Shown in pieces: positions 51,578 through 61,765 of a stretch of DNA of 64,000 bases. Every line of letters begins with the position of its first letter. The stretch's first letter is position 1. The notes under the pieces were generated by a model, which saw only the letters and a list, made by a program, of their open reading frames with translations, had not been told where the DNA came from and searched no databases. Both the position numbers and the translations under genes were made by a program. This stretch comes from CALDTK01 sp965215115 (lineage in GTDB: Bacteria > Bacteroidota > Bacteroidia > Chitinophagales > Saprospiraceae): positions 2,170,001 through 2,234,000 of the forward strand of contig OZ244050.1 of NCBI GenBank assembly GCA_965215115.1. The letters run 5' to 3'.

Positions 51578-51591
51578 TTTTGCCGAAAGGC
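51578..51591 (+). repeat. Dispersed hairpin motif, intergenic copy
   Basis: TTTT-GCC-GAAA-GGC between the small-lipoprotein gene and bamD; one of few copies outside coding sequence (others 22598-22611 and 55943-55956). Confidence 0.85.
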
Positions 51592-51694
51592 GTACACCCC
51601 GACCGACGGGTCGCGACCGCGGAGGCATCGGAGGGGCGATTTCGCGCGTTGGTGAAGGGCCGAAGCCGATCCACGCCATCTGTGTGGAAAAGCG

Positions 51695-51702
51695 TAATTT
51701 TG
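51695..51702 (+). promoter_or_regulatory. -7 promoter box of the bamD-rpoZ-coaBC operon
   Basis: TAATTTTG, a perfect TAnnTTTG, 8 nt before the bamD ATG at 51711. Confidence 0.65.
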
Positions 51703-51710
51703 CGCCCCGC

Positions 51711-52529
51711 ATGAGAATTCGCCCCCTGTACATACTGATTTTTGCCTGCCTCGGCGTGCTCGCCGCCTGCAAATCCCAGTTCGAGAAGGTCCGCACCTCC
51801 GGCGACAACGAGCGCATCCTCACGGCGGCCAACGAGTACTACGAGGAAGGGAAGTTCGCCAAGGCGCAGACGCTGTACCAGATCGTGGTGACGAGCCTCC
51901 GGGCCGACCCGCGGATACAGACGGTGCTCTACCGCTTCGCCGATACGTACTTCCAGACGGGCGACTACTTCTCGGCGGCGACCTACTTCCGCAACTACGC
52001 CGAGAACTACAAGGCGGCCGACAACCGCGACGAGGCCCTGTACATGGAGGCGATGTCGTACGTGAAGCAGTCGCCCGACTTCCGCCTCGACCAGGACAAC
52101 ACCGAGAAGGCCATCGAGGCCCTCGAGGCCTACATCAACTACTACCCCGAGACCGAGCGCCTCCCCGAGATCAACGACCTCCTCGACGAGCTGCGCGTCA
52201 AGCAGGAGACCAAGGCCTACGACGCGGCCGACCTGTACTTCAACATGAAGCAGTACCAGGCCGCCGTGCAGGCGTTCGAGCGCGTCCTGCAGGACTACCC
52301 CGACTCCGACCAGACCGAGGAGATCCGCTGGCGCATCGCCCTGGCGTACCTTCGGCTCGCGGACAACTCCGTGATCGCCAAGCGGCGCGAGCGCTACGAA
52401 CTCGCCACGGAGTCGGCCAACCTCTACCTCAAGAAGTACCCCGACGGCCCCCACGCCGCCGAAGCTCGCGAAGAGCTGCTGCGCATCTCGCGCCTCCTCG
52501 AAGAAAACGAAGATTATGTCCGATATTAA
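51711..52529 (+). CDS. bamD: Outer-membrane protein assembly factor BamD
   Basis: 272 aa lipoprotein of the BAM complex. Signal MRIRPLYILIFACLGVLAACKSQ (lipobox LAAC), then TPR-like repeats: ILTAANEYYEEGKFAKAQTLYQIVV, YRFADTYFQTGDYFSAATYFRNYAENY, AIEALEAYINYYPETERLPEINDLL, YQAAVQAFERVLQDYPDSDQTEEI. ATG 51711 chosen over 51684 because it begins the lipoprotein signal and fits the promoter. Overlaps rpoZ by 14 nt; the order bamD-rpoZ-coaBC is typical of Bacteroidota. No hairpin motif inside. Confidence 0.95.
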   Translation: MRIRPLYILIFACLGVLAACKSQFEKVRTSGDNERILTAANEYYEEGKFAKAQTLYQIVVTSLRADPRIQTVLYRFADTYFQTGDYFSAATYFRNYAENYKAADNRDEALYMEAMSYVKQSPDFRLDQDNTEKAIEALEAYINYYPETERLPEINDLLDELRVKQETKAYDAADLYFNMKQYQAAVQAFERVLQDYPDSDQTEEIRWRIALAYLRLADNSVIAKRRERYELATESANLYLKKYPDGPHAAEAREELLRISRLLEENEDYVRY

Positions 52530-52866
52530 GTCCAAAGCCCTCGGCATCAACCCGAACGCCGCGGGCCGCAACCTCTCGCAGATGGTGGCCTCGACGGGCA
52601 ACATCTACGAATCCCTCGCCATCATCGCCCGCCGCGCCGCCGTGCTCCAGCGCGAGATCAAGGAGGAGCTCAACGACAAGCTCGCGCAGTTCGTCGAGAC
52701 CGGCGAGACCATCGAGGAGATCACCGAGAACAAGGAGCAGATCGAGATCTCGCGCCAGTACGAGCGCCTCCCGAACCCCGCCATCATCGCGACGCAGGAG
52801 TTCCTCAACGGCGAGCTCAAGGGCGAGTACCGCGGGGAGAGCGGCCGTGAGGTGGGAGACTTTTAG
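52516..52866 (+). CDS. rpoZ: RNA polymerase omega subunit
   Basis: 116 aa Bacteroidota-type omega: NIYESLAIIARRAAVLQREIKEELNDKLAQF is the conserved RpoZ helix region, followed by NPAIIATQEFLNGEL. It assists assembly of the beta' subunit. Begins inside the end of bamD, so translation is coupled. Confidence 0.9.
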   Translation: MSDIKSKALGINPNAAGRNLSQMVASTGNIYESLAIIARRAAVLQREIKEELNDKLAQFVETGETIEEITENKEQIEISRQYERLPNPAIIATQEFLNGELKGEYRGESGREVGDF

Positions 52867-52995
52867 GGAAGTTCTCAGTTCTCAGTTCTCAGTTTACAGT
52901 TCTCAGTTGCGCTACCGCGTAGGCCCGGCAAGACGGGACGTATGACGGGCAACTGAGACCTGAGAACTGTAAACTGAGAACTAAAAACCGTCACT
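52867..52995. repeat. Heptamer (GTTCTCA) repeat forming a long inverted repeat
   Basis: Left side AGTTCTCAGTTTACAGTTCT... (52884-52910) pairs with ...AACTGTAAACTGAGAACT (52949-52982), with a 7-nt indel, around 38 nt. The arms are built from the heptamer GTTCTCA and its variants. It separates rpoZ from coaBC and may attenuate the operon. Confidence 0.85.
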
Positions 52996-54219
52996 ATGCA
53001 CGGCTCCCGCATTATCGTCGGTGTATCGGGCAGTATCGCGGCTTACAAGGCGGTGGTGCTGGTACGGCTGTTGGTGAAGGCCGGGGCGGAGGTGCAGGTG
53101 TTGATGACGCCCGCGGCGACGGCGTTCGTGTCGCCGCTCACCTTCGCGACGCTGTCGAAGCGGGCGGTGTTGACGAGCGTCATCAGCGAGGAAGGGTGGA
53201 ACAACCACGTGGAGCTGGGGCTGTGGGCGGATGCATTCGTGATTGCCCCGGCCACGGCCAATACCCTGGCTCGACTCGCGCACGGCATCTGCGACGACAT
53301 CCTGGCGGCCGTCTACCTGTCGGCGCGCTGCCCGGTGCTCTTCGCGCCCGCGATGGACGTGGACATGTGGGCGCACCCGAGTACGCAGGCGAACGTGCGG
53401 CTCCTCGAGTCCTACGGCAACGAGATCATTCCGGTGGGCGAGGGTGAGTTGGCGAGTGGTCTCAACGGCGCAGGTCGGCTGGCCGAGCCGGAGGAGATTA
53501 TGGCGGCGCTTTCGCGAAAACTTGGTTCGGCTGCGACGGCTGGTGTCGATGAGGATAAGGCTACACGCCTTTCGGCAAAACGCGTCCTCGTGACGGCGGG
53601 TCCGACGCACGAGCCGATCGACCCGGTGCGCTTCATCGGCAATCGCTCGAGCGGGCGGCAGGGCCTGGCTATCGTGGAGGAGTTGCTGGCGCAGGGTGCG
53701 CGCGTGGAGCTCGTCTTAGGGCCGGTTCAGCTTACGCCAAAACCACACCCGCGGCTGCGGGTGCACCCGGTCCAGACGGCGCGGGAGATGTACGAGGCCT
53801 GCACAGCGCACTGGCCCGACTGCGATGCCGGGATCCTCGTCGCGGCGGTGGCGGACTACCGCCCGGCGGAGGTCGCGACCGAGAAGATCAAGAAGGGCGC
53901 CGGCGGTGATGAGGGACTACAGCTTGCCCTGGTCCGCAATCCCGACATCGCCGCTACGCTCGGGGCGCGCAAGGCACCGCACCAGCAGCTGATCGGCTTC
54001 GCGCTCGAGACAAACGATGGGTTGGCGAATGCGGGGGCCAAGTTGGCGCGCAAGCGGCTGGATGCTATTGTGTTGAATATGCACAGCGAGGCCGAGTCGG
54101 CCTTCGGCGGGGGGGAGAACACCGTAATGATCGTGACGGCGGGGGGGCACACGGAGTACGGTCGGATGTCGAAGGCGGGGGTGGCGGCGGCGGTGGTGGG
54201 GGTGTGTTTGTCGGTATGA
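52996..54219 (+). CDS. coaBC: Bifunctional phosphopantothenoylcysteine decarboxylase / phosphopantothenate-cysteine ligase
   Basis: 407 aa coenzyme-A biosynthesis enzyme. CoaC flavodoxin-like half: IIVGVSGSIAAYKAVVLVRLLVKAGAEVQVLMT and ATANTLARLAHGICDDIL, FAPAMDVDMW (the PXMNXXMW-type motif with Asp for Asn: P-A-M-D-V-D-M-W). CoaB half starts VLVTAGPTHEPIDPVRFIGNRSSGRQG and contains VAAVADYRPAEVATEKIKK. Three hairpin motifs (53507, 53567, 53729) lie around the interdomain and CoaB start. The Asp in place of the usual Asn in the CoaC motif deserves note. Confidence 0.94.
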   Translation: MHGSRIIVGVSGSIAAYKAVVLVRLLVKAGAEVQVLMTPAATAFVSPLTFATLSKRAVLTSVISEEGWNNHVELGLWADAFVIAPATANTLARLAHGICDDILAAVYLSARCPVLFAPAMDVDMWAHPSTQANVRLLESYGNEIIPVGEGELASGLNGAGRLAEPEEIMAALSRKLGSAATAGVDEDKATRLSAKRVLVTAGPTHEPIDPVRFIGNRSSGRQGLAIVEELLAQGARVELVLGPVQLTPKPHPRLRVHPVQTAREMYEACTAHWPDCDAGILVAAVADYRPAEVATEKIKKGAGGDEGLQLALVRNPDIAATLGARKAPHQQLIGFALETNDGLANAGAKLARKRLDAIVLNMHSEAESAFGGGENTVMIVTAGGHTEYGRMSKAGVAAAVVGVCLSV

Positions 54220-54245
54220 AGGTGTGAGTCGCCGGCCCGGGATTG

Positions 54246-54322
54246 GTCGCCGGCCCGGCGTCCGTCGCTGCGCTCCGTGACGCCAAACCGGCTACCGCAG
54301 AACGCGGACCTCACGGCCCGCT
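54246..54322 (+). repeat. REP-like structured repeat, copy C
   Basis: GTCGCCGGCCCGGCGTCCGT... to ...CTCACGGCCCGCTAAG. Nearly identical to copy D (17671-17748). The first ten bases (GTCGCCGGCC) are also present just upstream at 54228, as a partial duplication. Confidence 0.9.
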
Positions 54323-54332
54323 AAGTCCCGTA

Positions 54333-54428
54333 TCCATCAGGCGCAGCCGGTCCAGTGTCTATCAGGCGCAGCCGGTCCAGTGTCCATTAGGCGCAGCCGG
54401 TCCAGAATCCATCAGGCACCGCCGGTCC

Positions 54429-54431
<3 letters not shown>
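54333..54431. repeat. Four tandem copies of a 25-bp unit
   Basis: Units TCCATCAGGCGCAGCCGGTC CAGTG at 54333, 54358, 54383 and 54408; the fourth runs into the stop codon of the E2 gene. No spacers, so not a CRISPR. Confidence 0.9.
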
Positions 54432-55900
<1,469 letters not shown>

Positions 55901-56237
55901 AGGGTTGGCTTCGGTAAGGGCGAGGGGTGGCCGCGGGTGGGGTTTTGGCGAAAGCCGGACCTCCGACGATCAGGATGAACAAGGCGCTGGAGGGGCGGCG
56001 GGTTTTGCGGGCACGCGCGAAAGTAGACCGCACGCGGGAATGCGAGCACGGATATGGCGGGGGCGGCGGCGGCACCTGTAGGTCCTTGCACCGAGATTTC
56101 TCGAGTAGGGGAGTGTAGAACTTAGTGATGAGTGCGGCGTCGCGGCGGTGCAACGACCTCGCTGCGGCCTTAAAGGCCTCACCCCCCAAGGAAGTACAGG
56201 ACATCCCAGCCCCGACGATACCCGACCTTGCCGGACT
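55901..56237. other. Intergenic region between divergent sucB and sulfatase genes
   Basis: Contains one perfect dispersed hairpin motif (55943-55956, TTTT-GGC-GAAA-GCC) and no gene I can support. Short frames on both strands lack coding features. No clear promoter box beyond GACCTTGC at about 56224, just before the sulfatase ATG. Confidence 0.4.
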
Positions 56238-57725
56238 ATGCAGATGCGACTCCTGGCTACCGTCACCCTCGCGCTCGCCCTCGCGACGGGCTGTGACGAA
56301 AAGCTTCCCATCGAACGGCCCGCCGGCACCAACAGCGCCCAGCTTGCGCTAAAACAGGACCTCCCGAACGTCATCCTCATCGTGGCCGACGACCTCGGGT
56401 GGCTCGACCTCGGGGCGTACGGCAATGACTTCATCGAGACCCCGAACCTCGACCGACTCGCCGCGGAGGGCCTGCGCTTCGAGGAGAGCTACGCCTCGGG
56501 GGCGATCTGCTCGCCGAGCAGGGTGGCGATCCAGACGGGCCTCACGCCGGCGCGGCTGGGGATCACCGAGCACTTCCACGGCCCGAATACCCCGAAGCCC
56601 TGGCAGAAGATCATCCCGCCGAACAACGAGCCGAACCTCGCGGCGAGCTACAACACCATCGCCGAGGAGATGCGCCGCGCGGGCTACGGGCGCCGCCTGC
56701 ACATCGGCAAGTGGCACGCCGGGGGCAACGGTCCGATCGTCCACGGGTACAGCGGCGTCTACGGCGACAACGGCGGCTACCAACTCAACAGCTCTTACCA
56801 CTATCCCTTCTGGCCGAACATCAATCCGAACGGCACGAACCCCTACGCCGCCATCATCCGCGACGCCAGGCCGGGCGACTACCTCACGGACGTCCTTACG
56901 GATCGTGCCCTGCGCGAGATCACGGAGGCGAATGCCGCGAAGGCCGCCTTCTTCCTCCACGTCGACTACTTCGCGCCCCACGTCCCCATCGACGGGAAGG
57001 CCGACCTTACGGCCAAGTACACCGCGAAGAAAGCTACGTACGCCGGCGCGATCGATATGGACCCGGAGTACGCGGCCATGGTCGAGACGGTGGACGCCAA
57101 CGTCGGCCGCATCGTCGACTCCCTACGCGCCCTCGGGATCGCCGACGAGACGCTCATCATCTTCACGAGCGACAACGGCGGACTGTCCTCGCGCGAGCAA
57201 CCGCCCTTCGATCCGCACACGCCGGCCACCAACAACGGTATCCTACGCGAGGGCAAGGGCTTCGTCTACGAGGGCGGCCTGCGCGTGCCGATGATCGTGT
57301 GGGGCAAGGGCGTGAGCGGCGGGCGGGTCTCGCGGACGCCGCACGTCGGGCACGACATCTTCCCGACGGTGGTCGACTACGTGACGGGCAAGGTCCTGGA
57401 AGACATCGACGGCGTGAGTCACGCGGCGGAGTACCGCGGGGGCGGGGACGCCTACCCCGAGCGCATGATCTACTGGCACTACCCGCACTACAGCAACCAG
57501 GGCGGCTACCCGATGTCGACGCTGCGGCAGGGCAACTACAAGGCGATCTACGACTGGGGCGACAGCACCCTACAGCTCTACAACCTCCGCGGGGACCTCG
57601 GCGAGACGATGGACCTCTACGGCTGCGGCCAGTGGGTAGCGGATTCGCTCAACGAGCAGCTCTTCGACGAGCTCAGGGCGGCGAAGGCGAAGCTGCCGGT
57701 GCGCAACCCAGGCTACAAGCCTTGA
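56238..57725 (+). CDS. Sulfatase (formylglycine-dependent), lipoprotein
   Basis: 495 aa. ATG 56238 gives MQMRLLATVTLALALATGCDE, lipobox ATGC. NVILIVADDLGWLDLGAYG carries the metal Asp pair; ASGAICSPSRVAIQTG contains CSPSR for formylglycine; GRRLHIGKWHAGG and IIFTSDNGGLSS complete the active site. The C-terminal part (YWHYPHYSNQGGYPMSTLRQGNYKAIYDWG) is as in arylsulfatase A-like family members of PUL loci. Divergent from sucB. One hairpin motif (56341, AGC/GCT stem). Confidence 0.9.
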   Translation: MQMRLLATVTLALALATGCDEKLPIERPAGTNSAQLALKQDLPNVILIVADDLGWLDLGAYGNDFIETPNLDRLAAEGLRFEESYASGAICSPSRVAIQTGLTPARLGITEHFHGPNTPKPWQKIIPPNNEPNLAASYNTIAEEMRRAGYGRRLHIGKWHAGGNGPIVHGYSGVYGDNGGYQLNSSYHYPFWPNINPNGTNPYAAIIRDARPGDYLTDVLTDRALREITEANAAKAAFFLHVDYFAPHVPIDGKADLTAKYTAKKATYAGAIDMDPEYAAMVETVDANVGRIVDSLRALGIADETLIIFTSDNGGLSSREQPPFDPHTPATNNGILREGKGFVYEGGLRVPMIVWGKGVSGGRVSRTPHVGHDIFPTVVDYVTGKVLEDIDGVSHAAEYRGGGDAYPERMIYWHYPHYSNQGGYPMSTLRQGNYKAIYDWGDSTLQLYNLRGDLGETMDLYGCGQWVADSLNEQLFDELRAAKAKLPVRNPGYKP

Positions 57726-57871
57726 GGCCAAGGTTGAAATCCGAAGGGAAGAAGTATTGAATGCGCCACCGCGTAGGCATCACAGGGCAGAGCAGACTAT
57801 CTTAACTAATCGCTTCCCTACGTCTACTCAACCCAAATTCCTAGACTCCCCTAGACCCCTAGACTCCAGAC

Positions 57872-58342
57872 TCAAAACATCATCTTCTTCACCCGGTCCA
57901 GCTCCCGCTTATTGTCCTTGCTCTTCAGGGAGTCGCGCTTGTCGTAGGTGTTCTTGCCGCGGGCCAGGGCGATGCCGCACTTGACGATCCCGCGCTCGTT
58001 CATGTAGATCTTCGTCGGGATGATCGTGAGGCCCTTCTCGCGGATCTTCTTGTCGAGCTTTTTGAGTTCGCGGGCTTTGAGGAGGAGTTTGCGCACGCGC
58101 GTGGCCTCGTGGTTGTTGTCGGTGCCGTGCTTGTACTCCTTGATGAAGAGGTTCTTGATCCAGAGTTCGTCCTTCTTGAAGTAGCAGTAGGCGTCGGCGA
58201 GGTTGGCCTCGCCGGCGCGGAGGGCCTTGACCTCGGTGCCCTGGAGCATGATGCCGGCCTCGTAGGTGTCGACGAACTCGTACTCGTAGCGCGCGCGGCG
58301 GTTGTCGATGACGGTGAAGCGGGGTTTGTTGACGGAAGCCAT
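57872..58342 (-). CDS. smpB: SsrA-binding protein SmpB
   Basis: 156 aa tmRNA partner in trans-translation. VIDNRRARYEYEFVDTYEAGIMLQGTEVKALRAGEANLADAYC is the conserved OB-fold start; the C-terminal RGKNTYDKRDSLKSKDNKRELDRVKK is the usual basic tail. The tmRNA gene is not in the window. A perfect TACCTTTG box lies on the minus strand at 58420-58427, with a cluster of palindromes between it and the ATG, so the leader is long and structured. Confidence 0.95.
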   Translation of the reverse strand: MASVNKPRFTVIDNRRARYEYEFVDTYEAGIMLQGTEVKALRAGEANLADAYCYFKKDELWIKNLFIKEYKHGTDNNHEATRVRKLLLKARELKKLDKKIREKGLTIIPTKIYMNERGIVKCGIALARGKNTYDKRDSLKSKDNKRELDRVKKMMF

Positions 58343-58344
58343 AG

Positions 58345-58427
58345 GGGGGGCGGCCCTTTGGGCCTAACTGGGCGCTACGCTAATTGGGCGGCCTTCGGGC
58401 CTAGATGGGGCGGCGGCCTGCAAAGGT
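58345..58427 (-). promoter_or_regulatory. smpB promoter and palindrome-filled leader
   Basis: TACCTTTG (58420-58427) followed by GGCCTTCGGGCC-type hairpins and the CTAACTGGGCGCTACGCTAA repeat (58363-58391). Repeats in the 5' leader are unusual here, where most leaders are a few nt long. Confidence 0.55.
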
Positions 58428-58545
58428 AGGGTTTTCCTTCCGGGAGACGCCGGCGTAGGGTAGGGAACACGGCGGCGGAATTGCGGTTGAATTAGGGTCA
58501 CCCCGGCCCCCGTCCGCTCCTTGGCCTCGACTGTCCTCGTACCGT

Positions 58546-59145
58546 ATGAAACTTCGTTCAATCCCGTTTTCGACCCTCTGCCTGTCGGTCGCCCTCCTTG
58601 CCTGCAACACCGGTGGCGAGGCCCGCCCGGACGGTGTCGATGCCGCCGACTCTACGGCCGTTACTACCGCCGACGCCACAGCTACTGTCGGTGGCCTCGA
58701 GACGGAGACCTACACCACGCCCTCGATCCGCGGCTGGAAGGCGACGATGCAGAAGCCTAAAGCCCTCGACGTGTCCATCTTGGGTGACGGAATGGAGCTC
58801 AAGTACATCGGCCCCGAGGCCCTGCCCGAGACCGAGATCACCGACGGTATCTGGTCGTCGATCATGCCGAGCGAAGGTTCGGACGCCTCGGGGGCCGACG
58901 AGATGATCCGTGGGTACTTCCTGGCGCCGGTCGGGGAGATCAGCGACGTCGAGATCAACGGCACGCCTGCGAAAAAGTACCGCGCCGAGGACGCCATGGA
59001 GGGGGAGCCGACCTACAACTACCTGTTCGTCCTCGAGCCGACGGTAATGATCAACGTGGTGTACAGTCCGATTGGCGCACGTGCCGACGAGTACGGCAGA
59101 GCGATGGAGGCGATGGTGGAGACTATGGTGTGGGAGAAGGGGTGA
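58546..59145 (+). CDS. Lipoprotein of unknown function
   Basis: 199 aa. MKLRSIPFSTLCLSVALLACNTGG (lipobox LLAC), then a Thr/Ala/Asp-rich linker, then a compact domain: TYTTPSIRGWKATMQKPKALDVSILGDGMELKYIG, ISDVEINGTPAKKYRAEDAM and YNYLFVLEPTVMINVVYSPIG, which has the alternating pattern of a small beta-rich fold. No family recognised. Monocistronic between smpB and the DPP-IV gene. Confidence 0.75.
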   Translation: MKLRSIPFSTLCLSVALLACNTGGEARPDGVDAADSTAVTTADATATVGGLETETYTTPSIRGWKATMQKPKALDVSILGDGMELKYIGPEALPETEITDGIWSSIMPSEGSDASGADEMIRGYFLAPVGEISDVEINGTPAKKYRAEDAMEGEPTYNYLFVLEPTVMINVVYSPIGARADEYGRAMEAMVETMVWEKG

Positions 59146-59219
59146 CGGCCTGCGGCCTGATTGTGACGCTACCGCTTGACAACGTCTCGTTGTGGCTTAG
59201 GCTGCCGCTTGCCCTTCGT

Positions 59220-59345
59220 GCGCCTCGTGTCTCCTTCGTGCCCCTCGTGTCCCGCAGTAAAGTACCGCGTGCCCCTCGTGTCCCGCAGTAAAGTACCGTG
59301 TGCCCTTCGTGTCCTAACCCACAATACCTCGTGTCCCAACCCCAC
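59220..59345. repeat. 31-bp minisatellite between convergent genes
   Basis: GTGCCCCTCGTGTCCCGCAG TAAAGTACCG units at 59238 and 59269, with degenerate CTTCGTGTCC and CTCGTGTC units on either side. Confidence 0.8.
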
Positions 59346-59348
59346 TCT

Positions 59349-61586
59349 TTACAGCCGCTCATTAATAAACTCCGTCATTCGCTCATACAAATTTAGGCGC
59401 GTCACCCCGCCATATATTCCGTGGTTGCGATTCGGGTAAGCCATGAACTCGAACTGCTTATTCGCCGCCACCAGGGCATTCGCCATCTCGATCGAGTGCT
59501 GGAAGTGGACGTTGTCGTCGCCCGTGCCGTGGACGAGCAAGTAGTGCCCCTTCAGCAAGTCCGCGAAGTTCACCGGTGAGTTGTCGCGGTAGCCGCTCGC
59601 GTTCTCCTCGGTGGTCCGCATGTAGCGCTCGGTGTAGAGCGTGTCGTACCACTTCCAGTTCGTGACCGGGGCCACGGCGATGGCGAGCTTGAAGACATCG
59701 GCCCCCTTCGTGATCGCGAGACTCGACATGTACCCGCCGTAGCTCCACCCGAAGATCCCGATGCGCGCGGCGTCGATGTAGGACTGGGCCCCGAGGTACT
59801 TCGCGGCCGCGATCTGGTCCTCGAGCTCCATCCTCCCGAGCTCGAGGTAGGTCTGCTTCTGGAAGTCGGCCCCGCGCGCGCCCGTGCCGCGTCCGTCGAC
59901 GCAGGCCACGACGTAGCCCTGCTGCGCGAGCATCTGGAACCACCACGTGTTCTGCCCGCCCCACTGGTCCACGACCTGCTGCGAGCCCGGCCCGGAGTAC
60001 TGGAACATGAACAGCGGGTAACTCATAGTCCCGCTTTCGCTAAAACCCTCGGGCGTGATCCGCCACCCGTGCAGTTCGACGCCCTGGGGATTTTTGAAAC
60101 TCCAAAACTCCACCGGGCGCACACCCTCCTCCCTCGCGATCTGCCTCATCTCGGCGTTGTCGATCAACTGCCGGACGAGCTTGCCGCCCTGGTCGTAGAT
60201 CGCGTACGTCGGCGGGGTGTTGGCCGTCGAGTGCGTGAGCATGTATCCCGAGAAGTCACTGCTGAACACCGCGTCGTTCCAGCCCGGTAGCTTCGAGATC
60301 GCGACGGGGTTGCCGCCCTTGAGCGGGAGGCGATACACCTCGCGCCGCAGCGGACTCGTCATCGCGGCCTGGAAGTAGAGTTGCCTGGCCTTCTCGTCGT
60401 AGCCGTAAAACTCCGTGACCGGGTAGTTACCCCTCGTGAGTTGCGCGATCAGCTTGCCGTCGGCGCCGTAGTGGTAGAGGTGCGTGTAGCCGGACTCGTC
60501 GCTCGTCCACAGGAAGCTGCCGTCCGCGAGGAAAGTGAGGTCGTCGTGGACGTCGAGGTAGGTCTCGGAGCCCTCGGCGAGTAAGGTCGTGAGCGGCATC
60601 CCGGGCCTCGATTCTATCCTGAGCGACATCGAGTCCTGGTGGCGGTTCGTCACCCAGATCAGGGGTTTGTTCTGCGGCGTCCAGTAGATGCGCGGGACGT
60701 GCGTGTCGCCGTCGCCGGTGGTGAAGAGCTGGCGGGTTTTGGCGGAAGCCACCTCGTACACGTGCGCGCTCACCGTGGCGTTGGCCTCCCCGACCTTCGG
60801 GTACTTCCACGTGCGGTACTCGGGGTAGAGCGCGTCGGCGCGGTAGAACTCCATCGTGAACTCCGGCACGGCGCGCTCGTCGAAACGCAGGAAGAGGATG
60901 GACCTCGAGTCCGGGCTCCACGCGAAGGCCTGCGCGATCGAGAACTCCTCCTCGTAGACCCAGTCCGTGGCGCCGTTGATGACGGCGTTGCGCTCGCCGT
61001 CGCGCGTGACGCGGGTCGTTTTGGCGGAAGCCAGGTCGAGCACGTACAGGTCGTTGTCCCGCACGTAGGCCACGCGCCGGCCGTCGGGCGAGAACGTGGC
61101 GTACATCTGGGCCCCGGCCGTGTCGACGGGCGTGACGGTGTTGGCCTCGCGGTCGAAGACGAAGAACTTCCCGCGCGAGCTCCGCCGGAAGATCGGCTCC
61201 TCCTCGGTGGTGATCAACACGCGCCGCTCGTCGTCGCTGAAGGCGTAGCCGTCGAAGCCCTCGGCGAGCCCGAGCCCGGCGTTGGCGCTCCGCAGCGCGG
61301 CGTAGTCGAAGATGGTCCCGGTGGTTTTGCCGCTCGCGAAGTCGAGCTCCCGCACGCTCGACTGGTCGATGCGCGTGTAGCGGTTGCTCCCGGCCGAGAA
61401 ATTGAAGCCCGGCACGCTCTCGGCGATGTACTTGTAGTCGCGCCACAGCTCCTCGAGCGTGATCTCGGTCGCGCGCGGGGCCGCCGGCGCCACGGGTGCG
61501 GGGGCGGGTTGCGCGCGGGCGGTACGGCTTTCGCCAAAACCAATTACGGCGACGGCGAACAGGAGGAGGTGGAGGAGACGGGTCAT
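59349..61586 (-). CDS. Dipeptidyl-peptidase IV-like S9 serine peptidase
   Basis: 745 aa secreted exopeptidase removing N-terminal X-Pro dipeptides. Signal MTRLLHLLLFAVAVIGFGESRTARAQ; an eight-bladed propeller domain with YLNDWVYEEEF-like ATDWVYEEEFSIAQAFAWSPDS carrying the Glu pair; and an alpha/beta-hydrolase C-terminus with the triad Ser in IFGWSYGGYMSS, Asp in VHGTGDDNVHFQ and His in NRNHGIYGG. Five hairpin motifs counted inside or at the signal: 60032, 60737, 61019 and 61526 strongly, the last encoding GFGESR in the signal peptide. Confidence 0.93.
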   Translation of the reverse strand: MTRLLHLLLFAVAVIGFGESRTARAQPAPAPVAPAAPRATEITLEELWRDYKYIAESVPGFNFSAGSNRYTRIDQSSVRELDFASGKTTGTIFDYAALRSANAGLGLAEGFDGYAFSDDERRVLITTEEEPIFRRSSRGKFFVFDREANTVTPVDTAGAQMYATFSPDGRRVAYVRDNDLYVLDLASAKTTRVTRDGERNAVINGATDWVYEEEFSIAQAFAWSPDSRSILFLRFDERAVPEFTMEFYRADALYPEYRTWKYPKVGEANATVSAHVYEVASAKTRQLFTTGDGDTHVPRIYWTPQNKPLIWVTNRHQDSMSLRIESRPGMPLTTLLAEGSETYLDVHDDLTFLADGSFLWTSDESGYTHLYHYGADGKLIAQLTRGNYPVTEFYGYDEKARQLYFQAAMTSPLRREVYRLPLKGGNPVAISKLPGWNDAVFSSDFSGYMLTHSTANTPPTYAIYDQGGKLVRQLIDNAEMRQIAREEGVRPVEFWSFKNPQGVELHGWRITPEGFSESGTMSYPLFMFQYSGPGSQQVVDQWGGQNTWWFQMLAQQGYVVACVDGRGTGARGADFQKQTYLELGRMELEDQIAAAKYLGAQSYIDAARIGIFGWSYGGYMSSLAITKGADVFKLAIAVAPVTNWKWYDTLYTERYMRTTEENASGYRDNSPVNFADLLKGHYLLVHGTGDDNVHFQHSIEMANALVAANKQFEFMAYPNRNHGIYGGVTRLNLYERMTEFINERL

Positions 61587-61765
61587 AACGGGTAGTGAGC
61601 CTGGATCGTGAGCGCGGCAAGGTAGCCCGGGGCCGCGGGCGCCGGTGTCGGAACGCTTACGCGGGGGCGCACCATATTCGCGGCGTACCTCCCGGCTACC
61701 GCGGGCGCGGCCGGCGTCGGGGCGCGCGCTACCTTCGGGCCGGCACCCGACCTATCGACTTGCTT

